From an uncultured Actinoplanes sp. (lineage in GTDB: Bacteria > Actinomycetota > Actinomycetes > Mycobacteriales > Micromonosporaceae), in assembly GCF_934643405.1 (NCBI RefSeq), contig NZ_CAKUCL010000016.1:1-52862 (forward strand): a stretch of 52,862 nt of DNA. The letters run 5' to 3'. Below the pieces are notes generated by a model. The model did no database searches, was not told where the DNA came from, and saw only the letters and a list, made by a program, of their open reading frames with translations. A program made the translations under genes and the position numbers. Below are positions 41,969-50,737 of the stretch, in pieces. Positions within the stretch are counted from its first letter, which is position 1, and every line of letters starts with the position of its first letter.

Positions 41969-43887
41969 TGCGGGTCGTCTGCGTGGCCGCGGCCCGGCCG
42001 AACTTCATGAAGGTCAAGCCGGTGCTCGACGCGCTGGAGGCCGCCGGGGTGCAGGTGCTGCTGGTGCACACCGGCCAGCACTTCGACCGGGGCATGAGCG
42101 ACGTCTTCTTCGAGGAGCTGAGCCTGCGCCGGCCGGACCACCACCTCGGCGTCGGCATGGGCAGTCACGCCGAGCAGACCGGCCGGATCATGACGGAGTT
42201 CGAGCCGCTGCTCGACAAGCTGGAGCCCGACGTGGTGGTGGTGGTCGGCGACGTCAACTCCACCGTCGCCTGCGCGCTGGTCGCGGCCAAGGCCGGGGTG
42301 CGCGTCGCCCACGTCGAGGCGGGCCTGCGCAGCCGGGACTGGTCGATGCCGGAGGAGGTCAATCGCGTCGTCACCGACCGGCTCAGCGACTACCTGTTCG
42401 CCCCGTCGCCGGACGCGGTGACCAACCTGGCCGGCGAGGGATACCGCGCCGACCAGGTACATCTCGTCGGCAACGTCATGGTGGACACGCTGCTGGCCAA
42501 TGTGGACCGCGCCCGCGCCGGTGACGTCCACGGCCGGCTCGGCCTGCCGCGGCACGGATACGGGCTGGTGACGCTGCACCGGCCCGCGAACGTGGACTCG
42601 CCCGAACGCCTGCACGCGTTGCTGGGCGCGCTGTCGCAGATCGCCGAGACCTGTCCGCTGGTGTTCCCGGTGCATCCGCGTACCCGCCGGATGCTGGCCG
42701 GCTCCGAGCTGGGCCCTGGGCTGACCCTGTTGCCACCGATGGGGTATCTCGACTTCGTGGCGCTGCAGGCGGACGCCCGGATCGTGCTCACCGACTCCGG
42801 CGGCGTCCAGGAGGAGACCACCGTGCTGGGGGTGCCCTGCCTCACGCTGCGCGAGAACACCGAACGGCCGGTCACCATCACCGAGGGCACCAACCTGCTG
42901 GCCGGTGTCGAGCCGGCCGGGATCGTCGCCGCGGCCCGCCGTGCGCTGGCGCATCCGCCCGCCCCGCGCCGGCCGTCGCTGTGGGACGGGCACGCGGGTG
43001 ACCGGATTGCCCGGGTGCTCGTCGCCGATCACGGGCGGCCGCGGCCGCGGCCCACGGCCGTGTCCGGCGCGAGCCACCTCTCCGCCACGGAAGGCGACGC
43101 GAGGCCCGCTGCGGCGGGCCGGCCCGCGCGGCTTCGGTTGCTCGACATCGGTGTGGACCCGCTGACCATCGAGCAGACCGTGGCGAGCTGTCTGGCGGCC
43201 ACCGGATCGGCCCGCCAGATCGAGATCGGGGTCGTCAATGCCGCCAAGATCGTCAAGATGCGCCGCGACCGGGAGCTGCGCGCGGCCGTCGCGGGTTGCG
43301 ACCTGATCGTCGCCGACGGCCAGGCCGTTGTCTGGGCGAGCCGGTTGCTGGGCGCGCCGCTGCCGGAACGGGTCGCCGGCATCGACCTGTTCCTCAGGCT
43401 GCTCGCCGAGGCGCAGCAGCGGCGGCTCAGCGTGTATTTCCTGGGCGCCACGCCGGTCGTGCTCGACCGGACGCTGGCCGAGGTGCGCCGGCTCTTTCCC
43501 GGCCTGATCGTGGCGGGCAGCCGGGACGGGTACTACTCGGACGCGGACGCGCCGGCCGTCGCGGACGCCATCGCGCGAAGCGGCGCCGACCTGCTCTTCC
43601 TCGGCATGACCTCACCGCGCAAGGAGCGCTTCGTCGCCGAGCACGGCCGGCGTACCGGAGCCAGCGTGGTGCACGGCGTGGGCGGATCCTTCGACGTCCT
43701 CGCCGGGGTGGTGCGACGCGCCCCGGTGGCCTGGCAACGGGCCGGGCTCGAATGGCTGTTCCGGGCCCTGCAGGAGCCGCGGCGGCTCGGCGGCCGATAC
43801 CTGAGGACCAACGTCGCTTTCGTCGCGCTCGTCCTGCGCGACCTGGTGCGCCGCCCCGGTGCCGCGACGACGGGCGGATCCGAGTGA
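41968..43887 (+). CDS. wecB: Fusion of WecB-type UDP-GlcNAc 2-epimerase and WecG/TagA-type glycosyltransferase
   Basis: 639 residues in one uninterrupted frame from ATG 41968 (TGATG overlap with the dehydrogenase). Residues about 1-355 are the UDP-GlcNAc 2-epimerase: RPNFMKVKPVLDAL, VVVVGDVNSTVACA, VAHVEAGLRSRDWSMPEEVNR, LVTLHRPANVD, LTDSGGVQEETTVLGVPC. A Pro/Ala/Arg-rich linker follows (about 356-388). Residues about 390-639 match WecG/TagA/CpsF: IGVDPLTIEQTVASC, VVNAAKIVKMRRDRELR, LIVADGQAVVWASRLLG, VYFLGATPVVLD, LFLGMTSPRKERF, VHGVGGSFDVLAG. TagA and WecG transfer ManNAc or ManNAcA to lipid-linked sugars. Joining the enzyme that makes UDP-ManNAc to the transferase that uses the same sugar suggests substrate channelling. 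Confidence 0.93.
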   Translation: MRVVCVAAARPNFMKVKPVLDALEAAGVQVLLVHTGQHFDRGMSDVFFEELSLRRPDHHLGVGMGSHAEQTGRIMTEFEPLLDKLEPDVVVVVGDVNSTVACALVAAKAGVRVAHVEAGLRSRDWSMPEEVNRVVTDRLSDYLFAPSPDAVTNLAGEGYRADQVHLVGNVMVDTLLANVDRARAGDVHGRLGLPRHGYGLVTLHRPANVDSPERLHALLGALSQIAETCPLVFPVHPRTRRMLAGSELGPGLTLLPPMGYLDFVALQADARIVLTDSGGVQEETTVLGVPCLTLRENTERPVTITEGTNLLAGVEPAGIVAAARRALAHPPAPRRPSLWDGHAGDRIARVLVADHGRPRPRPTAVSGASHLSATEGDARPAAAGRPARLRLLDIGVDPLTIEQTVASCLAATGSARQIEIGVVNAAKIVKMRRDRELRAAVAGCDLIVADGQAVVWASRLLGAPLPERVAGIDLFLRLLAEAQQRRLSVYFLGATPVVLDRTLAEVRRLFPGLIVAGSRDGYYSDADAPAVADAIARSGADLLFLGMTSPRKERFVAEHGRRTGASVVHGVGGSFDVLAGVVRRAPVAWQRAGLEWLFRALQEPRRLGGRYLRTNVAFVALVLRDLVRRPGAATTGGSE

Positions 43888-45164
43888 GAACGGTCGCCCC
43901 CGACGTGGCCGAGACGGCTGTGCCCGGGACGACCCAGGGCCGGCGCCCGATGCTGTTGCTGCTCGCCGCGGTCACCTTCGCGGCGGCGGTTCCGGTGCTT
44001 CCCGGCCGGCTGCTGCTGGTGGATTTCGTCTGCATCGCGGCGCTCCCGCTGCTCGCGCCGACTCTGCTGAACAGCCGCAAGCTGGGGGTGCTGGTCCTGG
44101 TGACCGCGGGCTGGGGGCTGGGGCTGCTGGTCGCCGACATCGCGAACGGCACCGGCCCCCGGCTGAGCCAGCACCTCATCGCGTTGCTCGGCACCCTCGC
44201 CCTGACCGCCGCGCTGGTGCGGCTGTCGGACCACGACCCCGTACGGCTGCGGCTGTTCGTCGCCGCTCTCGCGCTGGGCCTCGCCCTCGCCGGCTTGACG
44301 GTGGGCGCGACCGGTCCCACCTCGGCGGCTTTCCCGGACGGTCAACCGGTGACCGCTGCCCACCTGTGGAAGTACGAGCTGTCCGAGCCGGTCAGCATCG
44401 CCGCCCTGGCGCTGTGCGACATCCGGTGGCGCGCGGGCCGGCGGCTGCCGGCGTTCGTGACCCTGACGGTGATCACCGCCCTGAACCTCATCTGCGACTT
44501 CCGTTCGTTCGCCGTGGTCACGCTGTGCACCCTGCTGCTCGCCGTGATCGCCAGCACCCGGCGGATCCGGCTGCGCCCGGCCACCGTGCTGGCGCTCGGC
44601 GGAATCCCCTGCCTGCTGCTGATCGTCGGATTCTTCAGCGCTGCCCGGGCCGGCTGGCTCGGTGAGCGGTCGATGCTGCAGTTCCGCGACGAGTCCGCCG
44701 ACGTCTGGACGGTCATGGCCAACGGCCGGCCGGAAGGGTTGCAGGCGCTGTATCTGATCTCCGAGCGACCGTACGGATGGGGTTCGAAACCGGACCTGGA
44801 CAGCATCACGTTCGCCCGGTCGCTGACCTTCATCAGTGATCACCACGTCGAGATCTTCGAGAACCTGCCCAAGGACTGGCTGGCCAAGGAGAACCCAGGG
44901 GTGGCCGCGCACTCGACGGCGCTGGACACCGTGCTGCAGGCCGGCCTGCTCGCGCTGCCGTTCTGGGCCTACCTGCTGTTCACCGGGTTGCGTGGCGCGA
45001 TGACCTCGATCCGGACCCGCGCCGGGCCGCTCATGGTCTTCTGGACCGTGGCGATCATCTGGGACGTCCTGTTCGAACCGCTCACCTACTCCACCCATGT
45101 CCTGTTCGCCGGATACCTCGCCCTGGTCCTGCTGCAGACCCCGACGACCGAGGCCGGACGATGA
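43884..45164 (+). CDS. Wzy-like polysaccharide polymerase/O-antigen ligase-type membrane protein
   Basis: 426 residues from GTG 43884, overlapping the previous stop as GTGA. Around ten hydrophobic segments, with a large extracytoplasmic loop near LNLICDFRSFAVVT... and another between MLQFRDESADVWTVMANGRPEGLQALYLISERPYGWG and NPGVAAHSTALDTVLQAGLLALPFWAYLLF. The RPEGLQALYLISERPYGWG and HSTxLDTVLQxGLLALPFW pattern is that of the O-antigen ligase/polymerase family (PF04932-like). In the Wzx/Wzy scheme it would polymerise the lipid-linked repeat. The initial residues up to 30 are a hydrophilic cytoplasmic tail. Confidence 0.85.
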   Translation: MRTVAPDVAETAVPGTTQGRRPMLLLLAAVTFAAAVPVLPGRLLLVDFVCIAALPLLAPTLLNSRKLGVLVLVTAGWGLGLLVADIANGTGPRLSQHLIALLGTLALTAALVRLSDHDPVRLRLFVAALALGLALAGLTVGATGPTSAAFPDGQPVTAAHLWKYELSEPVSIAALALCDIRWRAGRRLPAFVTLTVITALNLICDFRSFAVVTLCTLLLAVIASTRRIRLRPATVLALGGIPCLLLIVGFFSAARAGWLGERSMLQFRDESADVWTVMANGRPEGLQALYLISERPYGWGSKPDLDSITFARSLTFISDHHVEIFENLPKDWLAKENPGVAAHSTALDTVLQAGLLALPFWAYLLFTGLRGAMTSIRTRAGPLMVFWTVAIIWDVLFEPLTYSTHVLFAGYLALVLLQTPTTEAGR

Positions 45165-46294
45165 CGCACATCGCGGTGGTGGTACCGACGCTCGGGCCGG
45201 CCGGCGCCGAACGGGTCGCGCGCACGCTGGCCGAACGGATGGCGACCGGCGCCCGGGTCACCGTGGTCACCTTCGACCCACGGATGGGCCGGCGGGAACT
45301 GGCCCGGATCACCGGTCTGCCGTGGGCCGACCGGATCCCGCCGGGCTGCGCCCACGTGCACCTGCCGGCGACCGGGTCCGGCCCGCGGCGGCTCGCGCTG
45401 CTCGCCACCCGGTTCGCCGCTCTGGCCGGGCGGGCCGGCTTCGACGCCGTGTACTCGTTCCTGACGTATCCGAACGTCGTGGTGGCGGTGAGCCGCCAGC
45501 TCGGCCGGGGCCGTTACGTGCACGTGGCCAGCGAGCACGCGCTGGCCGACAACCTGCGCGCGAACGGACGGGGTATGCGGCTGCTCGCGGCCACGTTGCC
45601 CGCGGTCTACCGGCTGCCCGACCACCTGGTCGTGGTCAGCGACGCGGCCGGGCGCAGCCTGCGGCACGCCGGTGCGCTGCCCCGCCCGGAGCGTGCGGTC
45701 ACCATCCCGAACCCGATCGACCTCGACGCCGTACGGAAGCTTGCCTCGGCGCCGCTGACCGCGTCGCAGGCCGACCGCGTTCGCGGCCCGGAGGTCCTGG
45801 TGGCCTGCTTCGCCCGGCTGCACCCGCAGAAGGACCATCACACACTGCTGCGGGCCCTGCGGCTGCTGCCCGCGCAGTTCCGGCTCCTGGTAGTCGGCGA
45901 CGGCCCGCTGCGGACCGAGCTCGAGCGGTTCGCCGCGCGCCTCGGAGTGGCCGGCCGCACCTCCTTCCTGCCGGCCGTGGACAACCCCTACCCGCTGATG
46001 CGCCGCGCCGACGTGCTGGCGCTGGCCTCACGCGAGGAGGGCTTCGGCCTGGTGGCGCTGGAGGCTGCGGCCCTGGGCGTGCCGTTCGTCGGCACCGCGG
46101 TCGGAGGGCTCGCCGAGCTGTGTGCGTGGCTGGGATACCCGACCGTGGCGCCCGGCGACGCCACGGCGCTGGCCGCGGAGATCGTCCGCCAGGCCGCCGC
46201 CGGGCCGCGCGTCGTGCCGGTCGAGCGGCTCGCCCGCTACGACCTCACCGCCGTCACGGCGGCGTACGAGTCGCTCGCCGGGAGAAACGCATGA
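45161..46294 (+). CDS. Glycosyltransferase family 4
   Basis: 377 residues from ATG 45161 (ATGA overlap). GT-B fold: N-terminal VVPTLGPAGAERVARTLAERM (acceptor side, with the G-G-A-E-R motif), VHVASEHALADN, VVVSDAAGRSL, then the donor side EVLVACFARLHPQKDHHTLLRALRLLP, VGDGPLRTELERF and LALASREEGFGLVALEAAALGVPFVGTAVGGLAEL, which contains the E-x7-E motif (EEGFGLVALEA). Retaining GT4 enzyme; donor and acceptor unknown. Together with the GT on the minus strand and the WecG-type domain, three glycosyltransferase units follow the priming transferase, so the repeat probably has about four sugars. Confidence 0.92.
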   Translation: MTHIAVVVPTLGPAGAERVARTLAERMATGARVTVVTFDPRMGRRELARITGLPWADRIPPGCAHVHLPATGSGPRRLALLATRFAALAGRAGFDAVYSFLTYPNVVVAVSRQLGRGRYVHVASEHALADNLRANGRGMRLLAATLPAVYRLPDHLVVVSDAAGRSLRHAGALPRPERAVTIPNPIDLDAVRKLASAPLTASQADRVRGPEVLVACFARLHPQKDHHTLLRALRLLPAQFRLLVVGDGPLRTELERFAARLGVAGRTSFLPAVDNPYPLMRRADVLALASREEGFGLVALEAAALGVPFVGTAVGGLAELCAWLGYPTVAPGDATALAAEIVRQAAAGPRVVPVERLARYDLTAVTAAYESLAGRNA

Positions 46295-47661
46295 CCACCG
46301 TGGCGGCCGGGCAGGCGACCGCGCCGCGCCGCCGGATGCTGCTCGGGCTGCTGGTCAACGGCGGCTCCCGGGCCCTGCTGGTCGCCACGCCGGCGGTCAC
46401 CCTGCCATTGATCACCGGCAGCCTCGGCGCGGTCGAGTACGGCGCGTACGCGGTCATCACGGCGATCGCGTCGTTCCTGCCGTGGGCGGACTTCGGCGTC
46501 TCGCTCAGCATGATCACCACCGTCTCGCAGGCCGAGGGCCGTGGCGACCGCGCCGCCATCCGCGTGGTGATCTCCACCGGTCTGGTCATGCTCACCGCGG
46601 TGGCCGGGGTGCTGCTCGCGGCCGGGCTGCTGCTGTGGGCGGTGGTCGACTGGCGCACCGTTCTGGGCCTGACCGATCCGGGCGTCACCGGCGACGTGTC
46701 GCTGGCCGTGCTGTTCATCTTCCTGTCGTTCGTGGTCGGCATTCCCGCCAACCTCGGCATGAAGGTGATGCTCGGCCTGCAGATGAGCCGGGCGTTCGCG
46801 TTCTGGCAGGCGGCCGCCGTGCCGGTGGTCATCGCGGCGGTCCTCGCCGGCCACGCCCTGGGCGCCGGGCTGCCGTGGTTCGTGCTGGCCACGGTCGGCA
46901 CCCCGAACGCGATGGCGCTGCTGGCCTCGCTCTGGCTGTTCCGCCGGGCCCGACGGGATCTCACGCCGCGGATCAGGCTGGCCGATCGCAGCCGGCTGCG
47001 GCCCATGCTGTCGCTCGGCACGGCGTTCGCCGTCAACAGCGCCGCCTGGGCGGTGAGTTACTCGACGACCAACATCGTCATCTCGCACGTCCACGGTCCG
47101 GATGCCGCGGGCGTGTACAACATCAGCGAGCGGCTGTCCATCGTCGGCTTCATGGTGTTCGAGAGCCTGCTGCTGCCGCTCTGGCCGATGTTCGGCGCCG
47201 GCCTGGCCGCCGGCGACTACGCCACGGCCCGCGCCCGGCTGCGCACCGCGACGCTGGCCAGCACGGTCATCGGGGTGCTGGTGTCGGCGGCGTTCGTGCT
47301 CGCCGCGCCGAGCGTCATCCGGGTCTGGCTGGGTGCGGCGTTCGTGCCGCCGCTCGGTCTGCTCGTCGCGCTGGCGGTGTGCTCGGTCATCCAGTTCGTC
47401 GCGCAGCCGTTCACGCTGGTGCTCAACGGCGCCGGCGCGAAGCGCTTCCTGCTCGTCAGCGCGTTGCTGATGGCGGCGACGACGCTGCCGCTGTCGGTGC
47501 TGCTGGCGAACACGGTCGGGATCACCGGCCCGGCCTGGGCACTGTGCATCAGCATCGGCGGTTTCGTCCTCGTCCCGTCCGCCTGGTACGCCGGCCGGTG
47601 CATCGACCGGATGGCAGCCGTGCCGCCTAGTCGCGCGCCGGGCGCCCGGCCAGAGCGGTGA
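46291..47661 (+). CDS. Wzx-type polysaccharide flippase
   Basis: 456 residues from ATG 46291 (ATGA overlap). Twelve or so hydrophobic segments typical of MATE-like polysaccharide transporters (PST family): an N-terminal helix LLVNGGSRALLVATPAVTLPLITGSLG, then ASFLPWADFGVSLSMITTVS, the central FAVNSAAWAVSYSTTNIVISHVHGP and SERLSIVGFMVFESLLLPLWPMFG. In the Wzx/Wzy pathway it flips the undecaprenyl-linked repeat to the outer face. Its last 35 bases overlap, tail to tail, the GNAT-like gene on the other strand. Confidence 0.9.
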   Translation: MTTVAAGQATAPRRRMLLGLLVNGGSRALLVATPAVTLPLITGSLGAVEYGAYAVITAIASFLPWADFGVSLSMITTVSQAEGRGDRAAIRVVISTGLVMLTAVAGVLLAAGLLLWAVVDWRTVLGLTDPGVTGDVSLAVLFIFLSFVVGIPANLGMKVMLGLQMSRAFAFWQAAAVPVVIAAVLAGHALGAGLPWFVLATVGTPNAMALLASLWLFRRARRDLTPRIRLADRSRLRPMLSLGTAFAVNSAAWAVSYSTTNIVISHVHGPDAAGVYNISERLSIVGFMVFESLLLPLWPMFGAGLAAGDYATARARLRTATLASTVIGVLVSAAFVLAAPSVIRVWLGAAFVPPLGLLVALAVCSVIQFVAQPFTLVLNGAGAKRFLLVSALLMAATTLPLSVLLANTVGITGPAWALCISIGGFVLVPSAWYAGRCIDRMAAVPPSRAPGARPER

Positions 47662-48709
47662 AACGTGGTGCGTGCAGCACGCGGCGGACGCCGTACCGCG
47701 TCAGGTCGTCGGCGGCGGCAGCCGGCGCCCACCCGCCGGCGAAGCAGCGCACGTTGACGCACGGCCGCACGTCGGTCGTCCAGGTCCGCGTCCAGGGCGC
47801 CTCGGAACCGAGGAACTCCACCGACCGCAGCCCGCGCGCCGCGGCACTGCGCGTCGTGTGCAGCATCAGCAGGGTGCCGGGCGAACATCGGGCGAAGCGT
47901 TCGTCGTATCCGATCTTCAGCAGCCACGACCGCCCGCCCCGCTCGACGGCGAGCTGGGCGCTGGCCAGTTCCCCGCCCAGCCGCAGGAACGCGAGGCGCA
48001 ACTCGCCGGCGCCCGCGGAAAGCTCGCCGAAGCGCCGGTAGAACCGCTCCAGCCGGGGGCTCTCGCTGAGCGCCGTGCCGCTGCGGCCCTTCCAGCCGGC
48101 GCCCTCGGCGGCCAGGAACTCGTCCAGCAGCGGCCCGAACTGATGCGGGCCGGGACTGACCTCCGAGAATTCGGGCGCGCCGAACGCCTCCGCCCGGCGC
48201 CGGGCGCGCCGCAGGTCGGATCGCCGGCCCGCGTTGAAGTGCCGCTCCGGGTCGAGCCAGCTGTCGTCCAGGGTAAGCCGGGGTGCGCCGATCGCCGGGC
48301 GGACGTTGACCACCGCCTGGCCGCGCCCGGCAGCGACCAGCCCCGCCACGAGCGGCGAGTCCGCCAGCACCCGGTTCAGCAGCACCGGCCGGCGCAGCGC
48401 GATCAGCTGCTCGGCCAGCAGGCGCACCGCATCCGAATCCGCCCAGGCCGCGTCCACCGGCTCGCCCAGCTCGCGCGCCCCCAACGCCTCCAGCCGCCAT
48501 GGACGGCCGCGTCGCTGCACCAGAGGCAGCACGCCGCACAGCCGGTCGCCGCGGGTCGCCGTCAGCACCCGGAGCCGATACGCCGAACCGAGCGTCTCGG
48601 TCCAGGCACGATGCCACGCCGGGGTCGTCAAGGGACCCGCGGATCCGCTCAGCGCATCCCACTGGTCCGTCGCGGACGGCAGCTGCGGCGCGCCCGTCAC
48701 CCTTCTCAC
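47627..48709 (-). CDS. FemAB/GNAT-like N-acyltransferase (Acetyltransf_6 type)
   Basis: 360 residues from GTG 48709; AAGGAG is 7 bases upstream. The fold is the double-GNAT/FemAB-like kind: N-terminal TPAWHRAWTETLGSAYRLRVLTA, central ERHFNAGRRSDLRRARRRAEAFGA, then FYRRFGELSAGAGELRLAFLRLGGELASAQLAVERGGRSWLLKIGYDERFARCSPGTLLMLHTTRSAAARGLRSVEFLG. This family is common in polysaccharide loci of actinomycetes (often called BcsL/CelD-like) and may attach acyl or aminoacyl groups to sugars; no activity is proven. It is the last gene of a three-gene minus-strand operon and resembles its upstream neighbour. Confidence 0.85.
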   Translation of the reverse strand: MRRVTGAPQLPSATDQWDALSGSAGPLTTPAWHRAWTETLGSAYRLRVLTATRGDRLCGVLPLVQRRGRPWRLEALGARELGEPVDAAWADSDAVRLLAEQLIALRRPVLLNRVLADSPLVAGLVAAGRGQAVVNVRPAIGAPRLTLDDSWLDPERHFNAGRRSDLRRARRRAEAFGAPEFSEVSPGPHQFGPLLDEFLAAEGAGWKGRSGTALSESPRLERFYRRFGELSAGAGELRLAFLRLGGELASAQLAVERGGRSWLLKIGYDERFARCSPGTLLMLHTTRSAAARGLRSVEFLGSEAPWTRTWTTDVRPCVNVRCFAGGWAPAAAADDLTRYGVRRVLHAPRFTALAGRPARD

Positions 48710-48739
48710 CCTCGAACTCCTTGCTTTCGTACGGCGTGG

Positions 48740-49882
48740 TCAGCGACCGGTCATCGCGGCCAGGGGTGCCCGTAGCCGCCGCTTCACCTCCGGTGGCGTG
48801 CGGTTGGCGGCCAGCCGGTAGAAGCGGTACGGGGACTGGCACAGCCGTACGTAGGGAAAGCGCATCCCGTGCGGCAGCAGGTCGACCGCGACGAGCGTCT
48901 CCTCGCCGGTCGCCATCCGGTACTTGTACGAGCCCGTGCCCGGGCCCAGCGACAGCCGCCGGTATCCGGACTGCGCCGCGTGCCGCACGGCCTCCACCAG
49001 CAGCAGCAGCGACGGCGAGCAGCGCGCCCAGTCCTCGTCGAACCCGCCGAGCCAGTAGTGCACCTCGTCGCCGGCCGCGACCAGCAGCGCCGTGCCCACC
49101 GCGGTGCCGCCCACGTCGGCGGTCCACAGGTGCAGCCGGGCCGGGTCGAGCGAGCGAGCGACCTGGTGCAGCATGTCCACCACCGCCGGGCTCAACGCGC
49201 TGGAACCGCCGCGCTGCTGCCACCGGTCCAGGTGCAGCCGGACGAAGTCGCCGACGGTCGCCGCGACCTCGTCCGGGGTCACCGCCCGCCGGAACGCGCC
49301 TCCGGCCCGCGCGAACTCCCGCTGCCGGGCGCGGACCTGTTGCCGGAAGTTGCGGCTGCGACCGGACAGCCAGGCCTCGTAACCGCCGTCGGGAAGGTCG
49401 ACGTAGGGTGCCCGGGTCGTGCTGACGGGTGCCAGCGCGGGACGCCAGCCGGCCCACTCCTGACGCAGCAGGGCCGCCCAGCCGCCGGCCTGCGGCACCG
49501 CGGACATCGACAACACGTCCACGTCCGGATCGGCCTCGCGCAACGCCCCGGCGATCGCCGCGGCGACCTCGACCCGCCGTCCGGGCGCCGCGACCGGCTC
49601 CACGAACGAACTTGTCACGTCCGCCAGCAGTCGCCAGGTGGCGATCCCGAACCGGTCCCGGGTCACGTAGCACGGCGCCATCCCCACCAGCACGGCGTCG
49701 TCCCACACTGCCACCGCGCGCAGTTCGGCGCCCGGCGGCCGCACCGCGGACCACCACGGCAACGCCCATCCCGGCGCGCAGTACGGGCGGGCCGCCGCCA
49801 CCGCCAGCGCATCCCACTCGGCCCGCAGCCGGGCCAGCCCGGCCGGCTCGGTCAGGACCTCGGTGCGCAGTCGCTCACCCAT
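48740..49882 (-). CDS. FemAB/GNAT-like N-acyltransferase, second copy
   Basis: 380 residues from ATG 49882, joined to the deacetylase gene by TGATG. Same family as the neighbour 30 bases downstream: EWDALAVAAARPYCAPGWALPWW, GMAPCYVTRDRFGIATWRLLADVTSSFVEP, the core SGRSRNFRQQVRARQREFARAGG, HLDRWQQRGGSSALSP, LLVAAGDEVHYWLGGFDEDWARCSPSLLLLVEAVRHAAQSGYRRLSLGPGTGSYKYRM. The two differ enough to have separate substrates. Likely role: substituting deacetylated amino sugars of the polymer with acyl groups, an inference from the adjacent deacetylase. Confidence 0.85.
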   Translation of the reverse strand: MGERLRTEVLTEPAGLARLRAEWDALAVAAARPYCAPGWALPWWSAVRPPGAELRAVAVWDDAVLVGMAPCYVTRDRFGIATWRLLADVTSSFVEPVAAPGRRVEVAAAIAGALREADPDVDVLSMSAVPQAGGWAALLRQEWAGWRPALAPVSTTRAPYVDLPDGGYEAWLSGRSRNFRQQVRARQREFARAGGAFRRAVTPDEVAATVGDFVRLHLDRWQQRGGSSALSPAVVDMLHQVARSLDPARLHLWTADVGGTAVGTALLVAAGDEVHYWLGGFDEDWARCSPSLLLLVEAVRHAAQSGYRRLSLGPGTGSYKYRMATGEETLVAVDLLPHGMRFPYVRLCQSPYRFYRLAANRTPPEVKRRLRAPLAAMTGR

Positions 49883-50637
49883 CAACGTCCTCTCAGCAGC
49901 AGCTTCGCGGCCAGCCGCAGGCCGCGGTCGCGCTCGGTGACGCCCACCCGGGGCCGCGCGAAGACCGTCGGCAGGCCGGGCACCCGGACCACGGCGCATG
50001 CGTAGGCGTAGCCGGCGTCGGCCACCGCGCGGACCGCGGGGGCGTCCACCGACCCGTACGGATAACAGAACGTGCGGGGCGGCGCGGGCAGCACCTCGGC
50101 CAGCGCGAGCCGGCTGCCCGCCACCTCGTGCCGCAGCGCGGCCGGATCCAGCCCGGCCAGGCGCGGATGGCTCACGCTGTGCGACCCGACCTCGTAGCCC
50201 TGCGCCGCCAGCCCGCGCAGGTCGTCGGCCGTCATCAGCGCGCGGCGCGGCGGCGGATCCCAGGCGTTGACCCCGCCCAGCAGACCCGAGACGGCGTAGA
50301 AGGTGGCCCCGAAGCCGTGTTCGCGCAGCGCCGGAAGGGCGTGGGCCAGCACGTCGCGATAGCCGTCGTCGAAGGTGATGCCGACCAGGCCGTCGGCGGC
50401 GCCGCGCAGCGCGGCGTCACCGAGCTCGGCCAGGCACACGCCGCGCAGACCCAGCCGGGCCAGCAGGGACATCTGCGCGGCGAACCGCTGCGGGGTCACG
50501 TAGAGAGCGAAGGGATCGTTGCCGGCGTGGCCGACGGCGTGGTACATCAGCACCGGTGGACGCCCGGCGCCGGCGGTCAGCAGCCGGCCGCGCAGACTGC
50601 GCCCGCGTTGCGGGGCGGCACTTCTCATGCTCGTCAC
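49882..50637 (-). CDS. Polysaccharide deacetylase
   Basis: 251 residues from GTG 50637 (AAGGAG 9 bases upstream; ATG 50628 is an alternative). NodB-type carbohydrate esterase 4 domain: VLMYHAVGHAGNDPFALYVTP (first motif), GITFDDGYRDVL (TFDDG with metal Asp), the second motif SHSVSHPRLAGLDP with two His, and RTFCYPYGSVDAPAVR as the third. All metal-binding positions are present, so it should remove N- or O-acetyl groups. No signal peptide is evident. First gene of the minus-strand operon deacetylase / acyltransferase / acyltransferase that ends against the Wzx gene. Confidence 0.92.
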   Translation of the reverse strand: MTSMRSAAPQRGRSLRGRLLTAGAGRPPVLMYHAVGHAGNDPFALYVTPQRFAAQMSLLARLGLRGVCLAELGDAALRGAADGLVGITFDDGYRDVLAHALPALREHGFGATFYAVSGLLGGVNAWDPPPRRALMTADDLRGLAAQGYEVGSHSVSHPRLAGLDPAALRHEVAGSRLALAEVLPAPPRTFCYPYGSVDAPAVRAVADAGYAYACAVVRVPGLPTVFARPRVGVTERDRGLRLAAKLLLRGR

Positions 50638-50737
50638 CGTGCTGCACTCCTTGCCGCCGACCGACCGTGCCGTCACTGTCGCGTGATGGCAGGTGTTCGG
50701 CCACGTGCAGGGGGACTACGCCGAACGCAGGGGCCGG

